From Oceanihabitans sp. 2_MG-2023 (GTDB taxonomy: Bacteria; Bacteroidota; Bacteroidia; Flavobacteriales; Flavobacteriaceae): a stretch of DNA of 64,000 nucleotides. The stretch covers positions 1-64,000 of the forward strand of contig NZ_JAUOQT010000002.1 in the NCBI RefSeq assembly GCF_030547245.1, in the 5' to 3' direction. The translations under genes were made by a program, and so were the position numbers. Every line of letters begins with the position of its first letter. Positions within the stretch are counted from its first letter, which is position 1. Below, in pieces: positions 51,999 through 58,818 of the stretch. Below the pieces are notes generated by a model that saw only the letters and a list, made by a program, of their open reading frames with translations, had not been told where the DNA came from and did no database searches.

Positions 51999-52034
51999 TT
52001 TGTTTACTCTTAACAAATCACTCGAAGTGACGTC
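51999..52034. repeat. Family S palindrome, copy 5 (partial)
   Basis: TTTGTTTACTCTTAACAAA forms the inner stem, followed by the TCACTCGAAGTGACG block; the TTCTCGATAC end is missing. Confidence 0.45.
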
Positions 52035-52069
52035 ATGTTTAACCGACTAACTTTTACTTTTTCGATTAT

Positions 52070-52093
52070 GAGATTCCTGCCTTCGCAGGAATT
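52070..52093. repeat. Intergenic palindrome P9
   Basis: Identical in sequence to P4 (TTCCTGC...GCAGGAA arms), just after the paaC stop codon on the minus strand. Confidence 0.65.
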
Positions 52094-52097
52094 TGTG

Positions 52098-52850
52098 TTA
52101 CCATTCCATATTAGGATACGTTCTTTGCATGTATTGTAAATCGCTTAATAAATATCCTAAATGTTCTGTATGAACGCCTTGCTTACCTCCTTTTTGAAAC
52201 CATTTTGATTCTGGAACAGTTAAAGTTGCTTCTTTTAAAACCGCTTGTACTTTCTCGTAGTATGCTTCTTTTAGTTTGGTTACATCTACACCAATTTCTT
52301 CTGAAACCATAGCTTTATCTGCTTCGGTTTGATGAAATAATTCGTCTGTGTATGTCCATAAACCATCAATAGCATCTTGCATTTTTTGATGACTCACTGC
52401 TGTACCATCACCTAAGCGTTTTATCCAATCTATTGAAAAACGCAAATGATAACTCACTTCTTTTATCGATTTGTTAGCTATAGCAGATAATGTTAAGTCT
52501 TTACTTTTCTGTAATTCTTGTAAAAAAAGCAAATGATACACATCGAATAAAAACTGACGTGCCATAGTATAAGCAAAATCTCTATTGGGTTGTTCTACCA
52601 ACAAAACATTTACATATTCACGTTCTTTACGAAGCATTGCAATATCATCTTCGGTTCTTTTATCTCCTGCAATTTTTGCAGCGTATTGGTAATAGCTACG
52701 TACTTGCCCAAATAAATCTAAAGATATATTTGTGCATGCAATATCTGTTTCTAGACTTGGTCCATGCCCTGTTAACTCTCCTAGTCTTTGACCAAGGATT
52801 AAACTGTTGTCTGCAATGCCTAGAATGTAGTTGTATAGGTTTTGTTTCAT
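52098..52850 (-). CDS. paaC: PaaC, structural subunit of phenylacetyl-CoA epoxidase
   Basis: The 250-residue helical ferritin-like protein shows NYILGIADNSLILGQRLGELTGHGPSLETDIACTNISLDLFGQ at the start, then EREYVNVLLVEQPNRDFAYTMARQFLFD, typical of PaaC. It pairs with PaaA in the (AC)2 core but does not hold the catalytic di-iron centre. It lies between paaB and paaD, with palindromes on both sides. Confidence 0.95.
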   Translation of the reverse strand: MKQNLYNYILGIADNSLILGQRLGELTGHGPSLETDIACTNISLDLFGQVRSYYQYAAKIAGDKRTEDDIAMLRKEREYVNVLLVEQPNRDFAYTMARQFLFDVYHLLFLQELQKSKDLTLSAIANKSIKEVSYHLRFSIDWIKRLGDGTAVSHQKMQDAIDGLWTYTDELFHQTEADKAMVSEEIGVDVTKLKEAYYEKVQAVLKEATLTVPESKWFQKGGKQGVHTEHLGYLLSDLQYMQRTYPNMEW

Positions 52851-52854
52851 CTTC

Positions 52855-52878
52855 AGTGCCCACGAAAGTGGGTATCTT
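52855..52878. repeat. Intergenic palindrome P10
   Basis: AGTGCCCACGAAAGTGGGTATCTT: GCCCAC-GAAA-GTGGGT, same core as P1. It lies before the paaC ATG on the minus strand. Confidence 0.6.
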
Positions 52879-52885
52879 TTTAATT

Positions 52886-52933
52886 ACTTCTCGATACGAT
52901 TTGTTCGTTCCTCACAAATCACTCGAAGTGAAG
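52886..52933. repeat. Family S palindrome, copy 4
   Basis: ACTTCTCGATACGATTTGTTCG is mirrored by CTCACAAATCACTCGAAGTGAAG. It lies between P10 and P11 in the paaB-paaC spacer. Confidence 0.5.
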
Positions 52934-52947
52934 TTCTTATTAATAAT

Positions 52948-52971
52948 GAGATTCCTGCCTTCGCAGGAATT
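52948..52971. repeat. Intergenic palindrome P11
   Basis: Identical to P4 and P9, 2 bases from the paaB stop codon on the minus strand. Confidence 0.65.
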
Positions 52972-52973
52972 TG

Positions 52974-53261
52974 TTACATGTGCTTTACCTCATCTGGTAA
53001 ATCATAAAATGTTGGATGACGATATACTTTATCGTGAGCAGGTTCAAACATTTCACCATTATTCTCAGGATTTGAAGCTGTGATGTGTTTAGATTCTACC
53101 ACCCAAATACTTACGCCTTCGCTTCTTCTTGTGTAGACATCTCTAGCGTTTTCTAATGCCATTTCCTCATCTGCTGCGTGTAAACTTCCGCAGTGACGAT
53201 GTTCTAATCCGTTTTTACTTCTTACGAAGACTTCCCATAAGGGCCAATTTTTTGTTGACAT
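52974..53261 (-). CDS. paaB: PaaB, small subunit of phenylacetyl-CoA epoxidase
   Basis: The 95-residue protein has the PaaB pattern WEVFVRSKNGLEHRHCGSLHA and DEEMALENARDVYTRRSEGVSIWVV. PaaB bridges the PaaAC core subcomplexes and is required for activity. The length is usual. It follows paaA after an inserted GIY-YIG gene. Confidence 0.95.
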   Translation of the reverse strand: MSTKNWPLWEVFVRSKNGLEHRHCGSLHAADEEMALENARDVYTRRSEGVSIWVVESKHITASNPENNGEMFEPAHDKVYRHPTFYDLPDEVKHM

Positions 53262-53267
53262 AATTTT

Positions 53268-53291
53268 AATGCCTGTGAAAACAGGTATCTT
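53268..53291. repeat. Intergenic palindrome P12 (3' flank of third GIY-YIG)
   Basis: AATGCCTGTGAAAACAGGTATCTT: CCTGT-GAAA-ACAGG, a compensated variant of P3 with both stem bases changed. Confidence 0.65.
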
Positions 53292-53303
53292 GTTAATTAT
53301 ATT

Positions 53304-53618
53304 TTACTTTCTTAATTTATTATAGTTCAGATTCCAATTAATACTTATATCTGTCCAATTAGGATTCATTTCCTCTATCAATTGAATTTTCCAATCTCTT
53401 TTCCATTTTTTGAATTGTCTTTCTCGTTTCTCTGCTTCATTACCTTGTTCGAACTCTTCAAAATAAACTATTTTATCACAATTATATTTAGCTGTGAATG
53501 ATTTTGGATACACTTTTAGTTTATGTTCTTTAACTCTTTCCTCAATATTATCGGTTACACCAATATAAATTAAACCATAAGGTTTATTTGTCATGATATA
53601 GACATACCAATAATTCAT
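53304..53618 (-). CDS. GIY-YIG single-domain nuclease, copy 3
   Basis: The 104-residue protein has WYVYIMTNKPYGLIYIGVTDNIEERVKEHK, the KVYPKSFTA block, KIVYFEEF and RQFKKWKRDWKIQLIEEMNPNWTD. It is very similar to the copy at 48072-48392, so the two arose by duplication or independent insertion of the same element. It separates paaA from paaB with only 9 bases to the paaA stop codon. Both sides carry palindromes (P12, P13). Confidence 0.88.
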   Translation of the reverse strand: MNYWYVYIMTNKPYGLIYIGVTDNIEERVKEHKLKVYPKSFTAKYNCDKIVYFEEFEQGNEAEKRERQFKKWKRDWKIQLIEEMNPNWTDISINWNLNYNKLRK

Positions 53619-53627
53619 TAATATCGA

Positions 53628-54584
53628 TTATGAGACCTCTTTTTTCAAAGAGGTATGTTTCTTTTCTGCATAAGCCATTGCTGCGTCACGAACCCATTCT
53701 CCCTCTTCCCAAGCGTCAACTCTTGCTTTCATTCGTTCTTTATTCATTGGTCCATGGCCTTTTACTACTTGCCAAAACTCGTCCCAATCAATCTCTCCAA
53801 AATCATACACTCCTTTTTCTTCATTCCATTTTAAATCGGCATCTGGAATGGTTAACCCGATTAACTCGGCTTGCGGTACGGTTTGATCTATAAATTGTTG
53901 GCGTAAATCGTCGTTAGACTTACGTTTTAATTTCCATTTCATGGATTGTTCTGTATGGATGGACTCTGCATCTGTAGGACCTAACATCATTAAACTTGGC
54001 CACCACCAGCGGTTTAGAGCATCTTGCGCTAATTCTTTTTGTTCTGGAGTTCCGTTTGCCAGTTTTATCATGATTTCATATCCTTGACGTTGGTGAAAAC
54101 TTTCCTCTTTACACACGCGAACCATTGCTCTTGCATATGGTCCATATGAAGTATTACACAATGGCACTTGATTTATAATTGCTGCGCCATCTACTAGCCA
54201 ACCGATTGCTCCCATATCTGCCCAAGTTATTGTTGGATAATTAAAAATGGAAGAATACTTTGCTTTACCTGAATGTAATTGTTCGTATAATTCTTCGCGA
54301 GAAACACCTAAGGTTTCACAAGCAGAATATAAATACAAACCATGTCCAGCTTCATCTTGAACTTTAGCTAACAATGCTACTTTTCGTCTTAAGGAAGGCG
54401 CTCTTGTAATCCAATTTCCTTCTGGAAGCATGCCAACAATTTCGGAATGTGCGTGTTGCGACATTTGTCTAATATGCGTTTTGCGATATTTTTCTGGCAT
54501 CCAATCTTTAGGTTCGATTTTCTCGTCTCTTGCGATTCGAGCTTCGAATTGTGCTTCTAGGTTTTTTATTTGTTCTTCACTCAT
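53628..54584 (-). CDS. paaA: PaaA, catalytic subunit of phenylacetyl-CoA epoxidase
   Basis: The 318-residue ferritin-like protein has di-iron ligands visible in [14 protein letters not shown] (Glu, ExxH) and [15 protein letters not shown] (Glu, ExxH), plus the substrate-pocket region. It catalyses ring 1,2-epoxidation of phenylacetyl-CoA with PaaB, PaaC and electrons from PaaE. Its last codons overlap palindrome P13, so the C-terminus (SLKKEVS) may have been altered by that element. Confidence 0.95.
   Translation of the reverse strand: MSEEQIKNLEAQFEARIARDEKIEPKDWMPEKYRKTHIRQMSQHAHSEIVGMLPEGNWITRAPSLRRKVALLAKVQDEAGHGLYLYSACETLGVSREELYEQLHSGKAKYSSIFNYPTITWADMGAIGWLVDGAAIINQVPLCNTSYGPYARAMVRVCKEESFHQRQGYEIMIKLANGTPEQKELAQDALNRWWWPSLMMLGPTDAESIHTEQSMKWKLKRKSNDDLRQQFIDQTVPQAELIGLTIPDADLKWNEEKGVYDFGEIDWDEFWQVVKGHGPMNKERMKARVDAWEEGEWVRDAAMAYAEKKHTSLKKEVS
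53632..53657. repeat. Palindrome P13 overlapping the paaA 3' end
   Basis: GAGACCTCTTT and AAAGAGGTATG pair around TTTC. It is positioned like P4 relative to the nuclease gene but has a different arm sequence, and lies inside the last paaA codons. Confidence 0.5.
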
Positions 54585-54621
54585 TGTATTAGTTATTAGT
54601 GAATAGTTTTTTAGTTTTTAG

Positions 54622-54646
54622 TGGATTCCTGCCTATGCAGAAATGC
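54622..54646. repeat. Intergenic palindrome P14 (degenerate)
   Basis: GGATTCCTGCCTATGCAGAAATGCC keeps CTGC...GCAG arms with mismatched flanks. It lies in the paaE-paaA spacer. Confidence 0.45.
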
Positions 54647-54707
54647 CATTAATTACTTTATATATTTACCAAGACTTAAGAATATTCACGATTCTTAGTT
54701 GGTGTGT

Positions 54708-54788
54708 GCGTTAAGGATTGCAGCGTTATCCTTTTTTGTTTTTCTCAAAAAAGATTTAAGCGGAAAGCCTGACCCTTGTGGTAACGCC
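54708..54788 (+). repeat. Structured intergenic repeat, family R, copy 4
   Basis: GCGTTAAGGATTGCAGCG, ATCCTTTTTTG, loop, CAAAAAAGATTTAAGCGGAAAG, CCTGACCCTTGTGGTAACGCC. It lies within the paaE-paaA spacer on the strand opposite to the operon, so it would be transcribed as its antisense unless it has its own promoter. Confidence 0.6.
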
Positions 54789-54842
54789 CAAATTATTATT
54801 TAATGAGATTCTTCGCTATTGCTCGGAATGACATTTTTATTT

Positions 54843-54866
54843 GAGATTCCTGTCTTCGCAGGAATT
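54843..54866. repeat. Intergenic palindrome P15
   Basis: GAGATTCCTGTCTTCGCAGGAATT differs from P4 by one base in the stem. It touches the paaE stop codon. A weaker relative lies at 54804-54832. Confidence 0.6.
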
Positions 54867-55940
54867 TTACACATCGAAATCAACGATTACTTTATCTGTT
54901 GTTGGTACTGCTTGACAGCTTAGCACCAAATTTTGAGATACTTCTTTATCGCTTAAAGCATAATTTATTTTCATTTCTACTGTACCTTCCTTGACTTCAC
55001 ATTTACAGGTGCTACAAACGCCTCCTTTACAAGCAAATGGCAAATCTGCTCCTGCGCCTAAGGCTGCGTCTAGAATATTATCATATTCTTTAGTCATAGT
55101 GAAAGTAAATTCTTTTCCACCATCTACGATTATTACTTCGGTTCCTTCTACTTTTTGTTGTGCTAAACGTTCTGCTCTTTTAATATCTTCATCTGAAAGT
55201 CCGGTTACAAAAAGCTCGAAATGAACGAGTTCTTTTGGTAATCCTGCTTGAATTAGATATTCACTAACGTAGTTTACCATTTTTTCTGGACCACAAAGAA
55301 AGACTTCGTTTGTATCTGGAATATCGATAAATGTTTTGGTTAGCACTTGCATTTTTTCATCGTCAAATCGTCCGTTGAACAATTCGATATCTCTACGTTC
55401 TTTGGTTAAGAAATAATATATTTCTAATCTACCAAAGTATGTATTTCTAAGTTGTTCTAGTTCTTCTTTAAAGATAATGGATTTTGCTGTTTTATTGACA
55501 TAAAATAATTTACAAGTTGCATTAGGTTCTGCAGATAAATGGGTTTTTATCATAGACAAAACTGGTGTAACACCACTTCCAGCAGCAAAGAATATATAGT
55601 TTTTAGATGCTTCTGGTTGTACTTCTACTCCAAAGTTTCCGCTTGGCGCCATAACCTCTAGAGTATCACCTGTTTGTAAGACTTCATTAACGTAGGTTGA
55701 AAATATACCTCCTGGAATTTGTTTTACAGCTACTTTCCATTGGTTATCTATAGGACTAGAACAAAGGGAATAGGAACGACGAATATCTTCTCCGTTAATA
55801 TCGGCTTTAAGAGTTAAATGTTGTCCTGGACGAAATTTAAATTCCTTTTCTAATGTAGTTGGGATATGAAAAGAAACTACAGAAGTATCTTCTGTTTCTT
55901 TATATATTTCGTTTATTTTAAGCTTATAAAATTGTGCCAT
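54867..55940 (-). CDS. paaE: PaaE, reductase of phenylacetyl-CoA epoxidase
   Basis: The 357-residue flavo-iron-sulfur protein has an FAD domain (about 1-105, RRSYSLCSSP), an NAD(P) domain (about 110-235, FFAAGSGVTPVLSMIKTHL, VFLCGPEKMV) and a C-terminal plant-type 2Fe-2S domain with CKGGVCSTCKCEV and a fourth Cys in LVLSCQAVP. It delivers electrons to PaaA. It is the first catabolic gene of the run, and a TetR-type operator sits just upstream of it. Confidence 0.95.
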   Translation of the reverse strand: MAQFYKLKINEIYKETEDTSVVSFHIPTTLEKEFKFRPGQHLTLKADINGEDIRRSYSLCSSPIDNQWKVAVKQIPGGIFSTYVNEVLQTGDTLEVMAPSGNFGVEVQPEASKNYIFFAAGSGVTPVLSMIKTHLSAEPNATCKLFYVNKTAKSIIFKEELEQLRNTYFGRLEIYYFLTKERRDIELFNGRFDDEKMQVLTKTFIDIPDTNEVFLCGPEKMVNYVSEYLIQAGLPKELVHFELFVTGLSDEDIKRAERLAQQKVEGTEVIIVDGGKEFTFTMTKEYDNILDAALGAGADLPFACKGGVCSTCKCEVKEGTVEMKINYALSDKEVSQNLVLSCQAVPTTDKVIVDFDV

Positions 55941-56025
55941 TATTGTGATACGTCTTAAGCGTATTTACTTTAATTAAAATCCTAATAATCATTAAAAAAT
56001 TCCTGTTACAACAAGAATAAAACAC

Positions 56026-56045
56026 AAACTAACACTTGTTAGTTT
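56026..56045. promoter_or_regulatory. TetR-type operator before paaE
   Basis: AAACTAACA (56026-56034) and TGTTAGTTT (56037-56045) form a perfect inverted repeat with a 2-base centre. It lies immediately downstream of a minus-strand -7 box, where a bound repressor would block transcription of the paa run. The half-site TAAC-4-GTTA is shared with the site at 56675-56688. Confidence 0.75.
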
Positions 56046-56051
56046 ATTTGA

Positions 56052-56059
56052 CAAAGTTA
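56052..56059 (-). promoter_or_regulatory. -7 promoter box of the paa run (TAACTTTG)
   Basis: On the minus strand TAACTTTG fits TAnnTTTG. It lies about 112 bases before the paaE start codon and 6 bases before the operator. No good -33 TTG was found, so strength is uncertain. Confidence 0.5.
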
Positions 56060-56075
56060 AGAAATATATTGCAAA

Positions 56076-56645
56076 CTATTTGTTAATTCCCTGAATTAGG
56101 ATTGTGCTTAGGTTATTTGCTAAATCGTTTGCGTTGAGGTCTTCTTTTTTAGGAATCCAAAGATAAAGGGAGCGCAAAGTGGAAAGCATAGTAAACATAA
56201 CAATTTCGGGATTAACTTTCTTGATTTCGGAAGAAGAAACACCTTCTTTTATTATGCTTAAAAAAGTAGCTTCATAGTTGTTTCTTAACTTTAAATAATA
56301 ATTTAAATGTTCTTCTAAATGCATCCAGTCGTTATTTAAAGATGCCATTCCTGGAGTATTATTGTTTGTAATTGTTACGTGAAGCGCTATAATTTGACTT
56401 AATTTATCTAGACTATTGTATTTAGAATTATAAATCAGTTCCATACCTTGGGTAAATTCTTCCGCTAAAGAAATAATAATTTCTTTTAGAATTTCTTGTT
56501 TTGAATTTATGTGATTATATAAGCTAGCCGCTTTAATGCCCATTTCTGTTGCTATATCTCGCATAGTAACAGCACTAAAACCCTTTTCTTTAAAAAGTTT
56601 AGCTGCGGTTGTAATTATTTCGTTTTTTCTAGTTTCTGTTTTCAT
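56076..56645 (-). CDS. TetR-family repressor, probably of the paa genes
   Basis: The 189-residue protein has the TetR DNA-binding domain at about 5-50 (IITTAAKLFKEKGFSAVTMRDIATEMGIKAASLYNHI) and a helical ligand domain. PaaR-type TetR repressors respond to phenylacetyl-CoA in other bacteria; the same is inferred here from position. Candidate operators lie upstream of its own start, upstream of paaE and, degenerate, before the E2 gene. It is divergent from a rhodanese gene. Confidence 0.88.
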   Translation of the reverse strand: MKTETRKNEIITTAAKLFKEKGFSAVTMRDIATEMGIKAASLYNHINSKQEILKEIIISLAEEFTQGMELIYNSKYNSLDKLSQIIALHVTITNNNTPGMASLNNDWMHLEEHLNYYLKLRNNYEATFLSIIKEGVSSSEIKKVNPEIVMFTMLSTLRSLYLWIPKKEDLNANDLANNLSTILIQGINK

Positions 56646-56674
56646 ATTGTGGAGGAAGATAAAGAAAATTTGCT

Positions 56675-56688
56675 GTAACTATTGTTAC
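56675..56688. promoter_or_regulatory. TetR-type operator in the tetR-rhodanese divergent region
   Basis: GTAAC-TATT-GTTAC is a perfect inverted repeat with the TAAC-4-GTTA half-site spacing of the paaE operator. It lies 30 bases before the tetR start, so autoregulation is likely, and it may affect the rhodanese gene. Confidence 0.6.
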
Positions 56689-56734
56689 TTATAATTTGAA
56701 AAATTTGCTGGTACTTTGCCTAAAACAAAAAAAT

Positions 56735-57040
56735 ATGGGATTATTAAGTTTCTTTTTGGGGAATAATAAGGATAAAATTGAAGATTTTAAATCTAGAGGA
56801 GCCATCATTTTAGATGTAAGAACAAAAGGTGAATATAGCCAAGGAGCAATTCCTGGTTCAAAAAACATTCCTTTACAAATTATTTCGGGTAAAATTAAGG
56901 AGATTGAAAAACTAAACAAACCTGTAATTACTTGTTGCGCGAGTGGCATGCGATCTGGCAGTGCTGCTAGTATTTTAAAAGCGCATGGTATTGAAACAAT
57001 TAATGGAGGAGGTTGGTTAAGTTTGAGTAAAAAACTATAG
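56735..57040 (+). CDS. Rhodanese-like sulfurtransferase, single domain
   Basis: From the ATG at 56735 the product is 101 residues, the usual size for a single rhodanese domain. It has AIILDVRTKGEYSQGAIPGSKNIPL and the active-site loop CCASGMRSGSAAS with the nucleophilic Cys, then GGGWLSL. It moves sulfane sulfur; partner unknown. A TTG start 39 bases upstream is possible but unlikely. It is divergent from tetR and shares the operator region; whether it belongs to the paa regulon is unclear. Confidence 0.88.
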   Translation: MGLLSFFLGNNKDKIEDFKSRGAIILDVRTKGEYSQGAIPGSKNIPLQIISGKIKEIEKLNKPVITCCASGMRSGSAASILKAHGIETINGGGWLSLSKKL

Positions 57041-57159
57041 TTTAATAGTATTAAAGTTTATGGGCTTATATTTTTTTTCATAAATCTAAATTACACTAGT
57101 TACTGGATAAAATTAAATAATATATTATATTGTAATGCTTAATCAATAAATTTTATATT

Positions 57160-58707
57160 ATGAAAAAAATTACTTTAATACTTTTTTGTTTCTTAACCTT
57201 TTCCTTTTTTGTGAATGCTCAAGACACTTGTGCCGGAGCATCAATTATTACTGCCGGAACATACACTGTACAAAATATAAACGGAACTGAAGGCACAACT
57301 GTTATTTGCTCAGGAGGCTCAACTACTGGCGCTGCTGCTGAATGGTATACCTATACCCCTACAACCTCTGGATCGGCAACAGTATCTTCCAATATTTTGC
57401 CAGCGAACTTAAACGGGGATACTAGAGTTCATATTTATGAAGGCACTTGTGGCGCGTTGGTATGTATTTCAGGAAGCGACGATGTAGATTACCCAGGCGG
57501 TAATTATTTATCTGAAGTTACCTTTAATACTACTGCAAATACTACCTATTATATCGTTTGGGATAATAGATGGAGTTCTTTTGGTTTTGAGTTTACTTTA
57601 ACGGAGTCTATAGCTGTATGTATTGCTCCTTCGACTTTTGTAGCTACTGCTAATTCTACTCCTACTACATTTGATTTAGGTTGGTCTGATACAAATACAG
57701 GTACTCCAACATGGGAAATAGAATGGGGAGCAGTTGGTTTTTCTCAAGGAACTGGAGTTCTCGCTTCAAACATCACAACACCAAATTATATGTTTACCGG
57801 ATTGACTGCTAATACAAATTACGAGTTTTATATACGTACTAATTGCGGTGGTTTTGATGGAGATAGTGATTGGGTTGGCCCAGTTGGCTTTAGATCTGCG
57901 AGAGATTGTTCGGATTCTGCAATGTTTCCATATTCTGAGAGTTTTACAGATGGAACTATATTAGATTGCTGGGAAACTGAAGATGTAGATATGATTAGTC
58001 CTGTATGGTCATATAACACGGACATAAATGATTTAAATGGAGATGGCACGAATGATAGTTTTATGGTTGTCTTTCCACAAAGCGCAACTGAAACAACAAA
58101 AGATGATTGGATTTTTTCTAAAAAAATGGATCTATCAATTAATAGTTCGTACGGAATAGACGCAATGTATAATGCATTTGACTTAAACTCTGCTTCTAAC
58201 GAAAGTTTTGAATTGTATGTTACTAATGAGCAATCTTCTACTGCAACGTATCAATCTTTACTAGGAACCTATATGGGAATTACGCAGTCAGGAGTTTTTG
58301 GAGACGTAACTGGAAATGATTTAATTTCTCAAGCTTATATAGCTTCTGCAACATATACACCTCCAACAAATGGCACATACTATGTAGCACTTCGCGCAAC
58401 GACAACTGCATCGGCTAACCTTTTAATGTTTTTCAATTTAACTGTTTCTGAAACATTAGGTATAGAAGAAATTGATCAGAATACTTTTAAACACTTTATT
58501 AATTATGATACAAATATTTTGACTTTACAGGCAACTACAAACATGTCTGATTTTATACTATTTAATAGTTTAGGTCAAGAGGTATTATACTCTAAGTTGT
58601 CTACAAAAAAGCACGAAGTTAACCTAAATCCTATTAGCACAGGTGTTTATTTCGCTAAAGTAAACATAGAAAACAAAATCAAAACTTTTAAAATGATTGT
58701 AAAGTAA
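57160..58707 (+). CDS. Secreted T9SS cargo protein with FnIII domain
   Basis: The 515-residue protein has a signal peptide ending FVNAQ. An N-terminal jelly-roll-like domain (AAAEWYTYTPTTSGSATVSSN, HIYEGTCGALVCISGSDD) is followed by an FnIII-like domain at about 148-245 (TFDLGWSDTNTGTPTWEIEWG, NTNYEFYIRTNCGG) and a larger beta domain with MAM-like features. The T9SS type A sorting domain (about 440-515: FILFNSLGQEVLYSK, GVYFAKVNI) ends it. It is probably a surface or adhesion protein; no catalytic site is visible. Confidence 0.85.
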   Translation: MKKITLILFCFLTFSFFVNAQDTCAGASIITAGTYTVQNINGTEGTTVICSGGSTTGAAAEWYTYTPTTSGSATVSSNILPANLNGDTRVHIYEGTCGALVCISGSDDVDYPGGNYLSEVTFNTTANTTYYIVWDNRWSSFGFEFTLTESIAVCIAPSTFVATANSTPTTFDLGWSDTNTGTPTWEIEWGAVGFSQGTGVLASNITTPNYMFTGLTANTNYEFYIRTNCGGFDGDSDWVGPVGFRSARDCSDSAMFPYSESFTDGTILDCWETEDVDMISPVWSYNTDINDLNGDGTNDSFMVVFPQSATETTKDDWIFSKKMDLSINSSYGIDAMYNAFDLNSASNESFELYVTNEQSSTATYQSLLGTYMGITQSGVFGDVTGNDLISQAYIASATYTPPTNGTYYVALRATTTASANLLMFFNLTVSETLGIEEIDQNTFKHFINYDTNILTLQATTNMSDFILFNSLGQEVLYSKLSTKKHEVNLNPISTGVYFAKVNIENKIKTFKMIVK

Positions 58708-58737
58708 ACAACCAGTAAACATTTCAAAAGTATATAT

Positions 58738-58797
58738 GTATAATTCTGATTTGCACATTAAGTTTCTTCTTATGTATTTTTCAGAATTATACTTTTT
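58738..58797 (+). terminator. Intrinsic terminator with long loop
   Basis: GTATAATTCTGA (58738-58749) pairs perfectly with TCAGAATTATAC (58780-58791) over a 30-base loop, followed by T6. It ends the T9SS cargo gene. Confidence 0.7.
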
Positions 58798-58818
58798 TAA
58801 ATAGCTACCATCGTAATT

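Noticed and set aside
53628-53657. Frameshift or truncation of paaA by palindrome P13
   Set aside because: The frame stays open and the protein has normal length with both iron-binding motifs; only the last few residues overlap the palindrome.
46028-54866. The series of palindromes considered as a CRISPR array
   Set aside because: They are separated by whole genes with irregular spacing, vary in arm sequence and orientation, and no cas genes are present.
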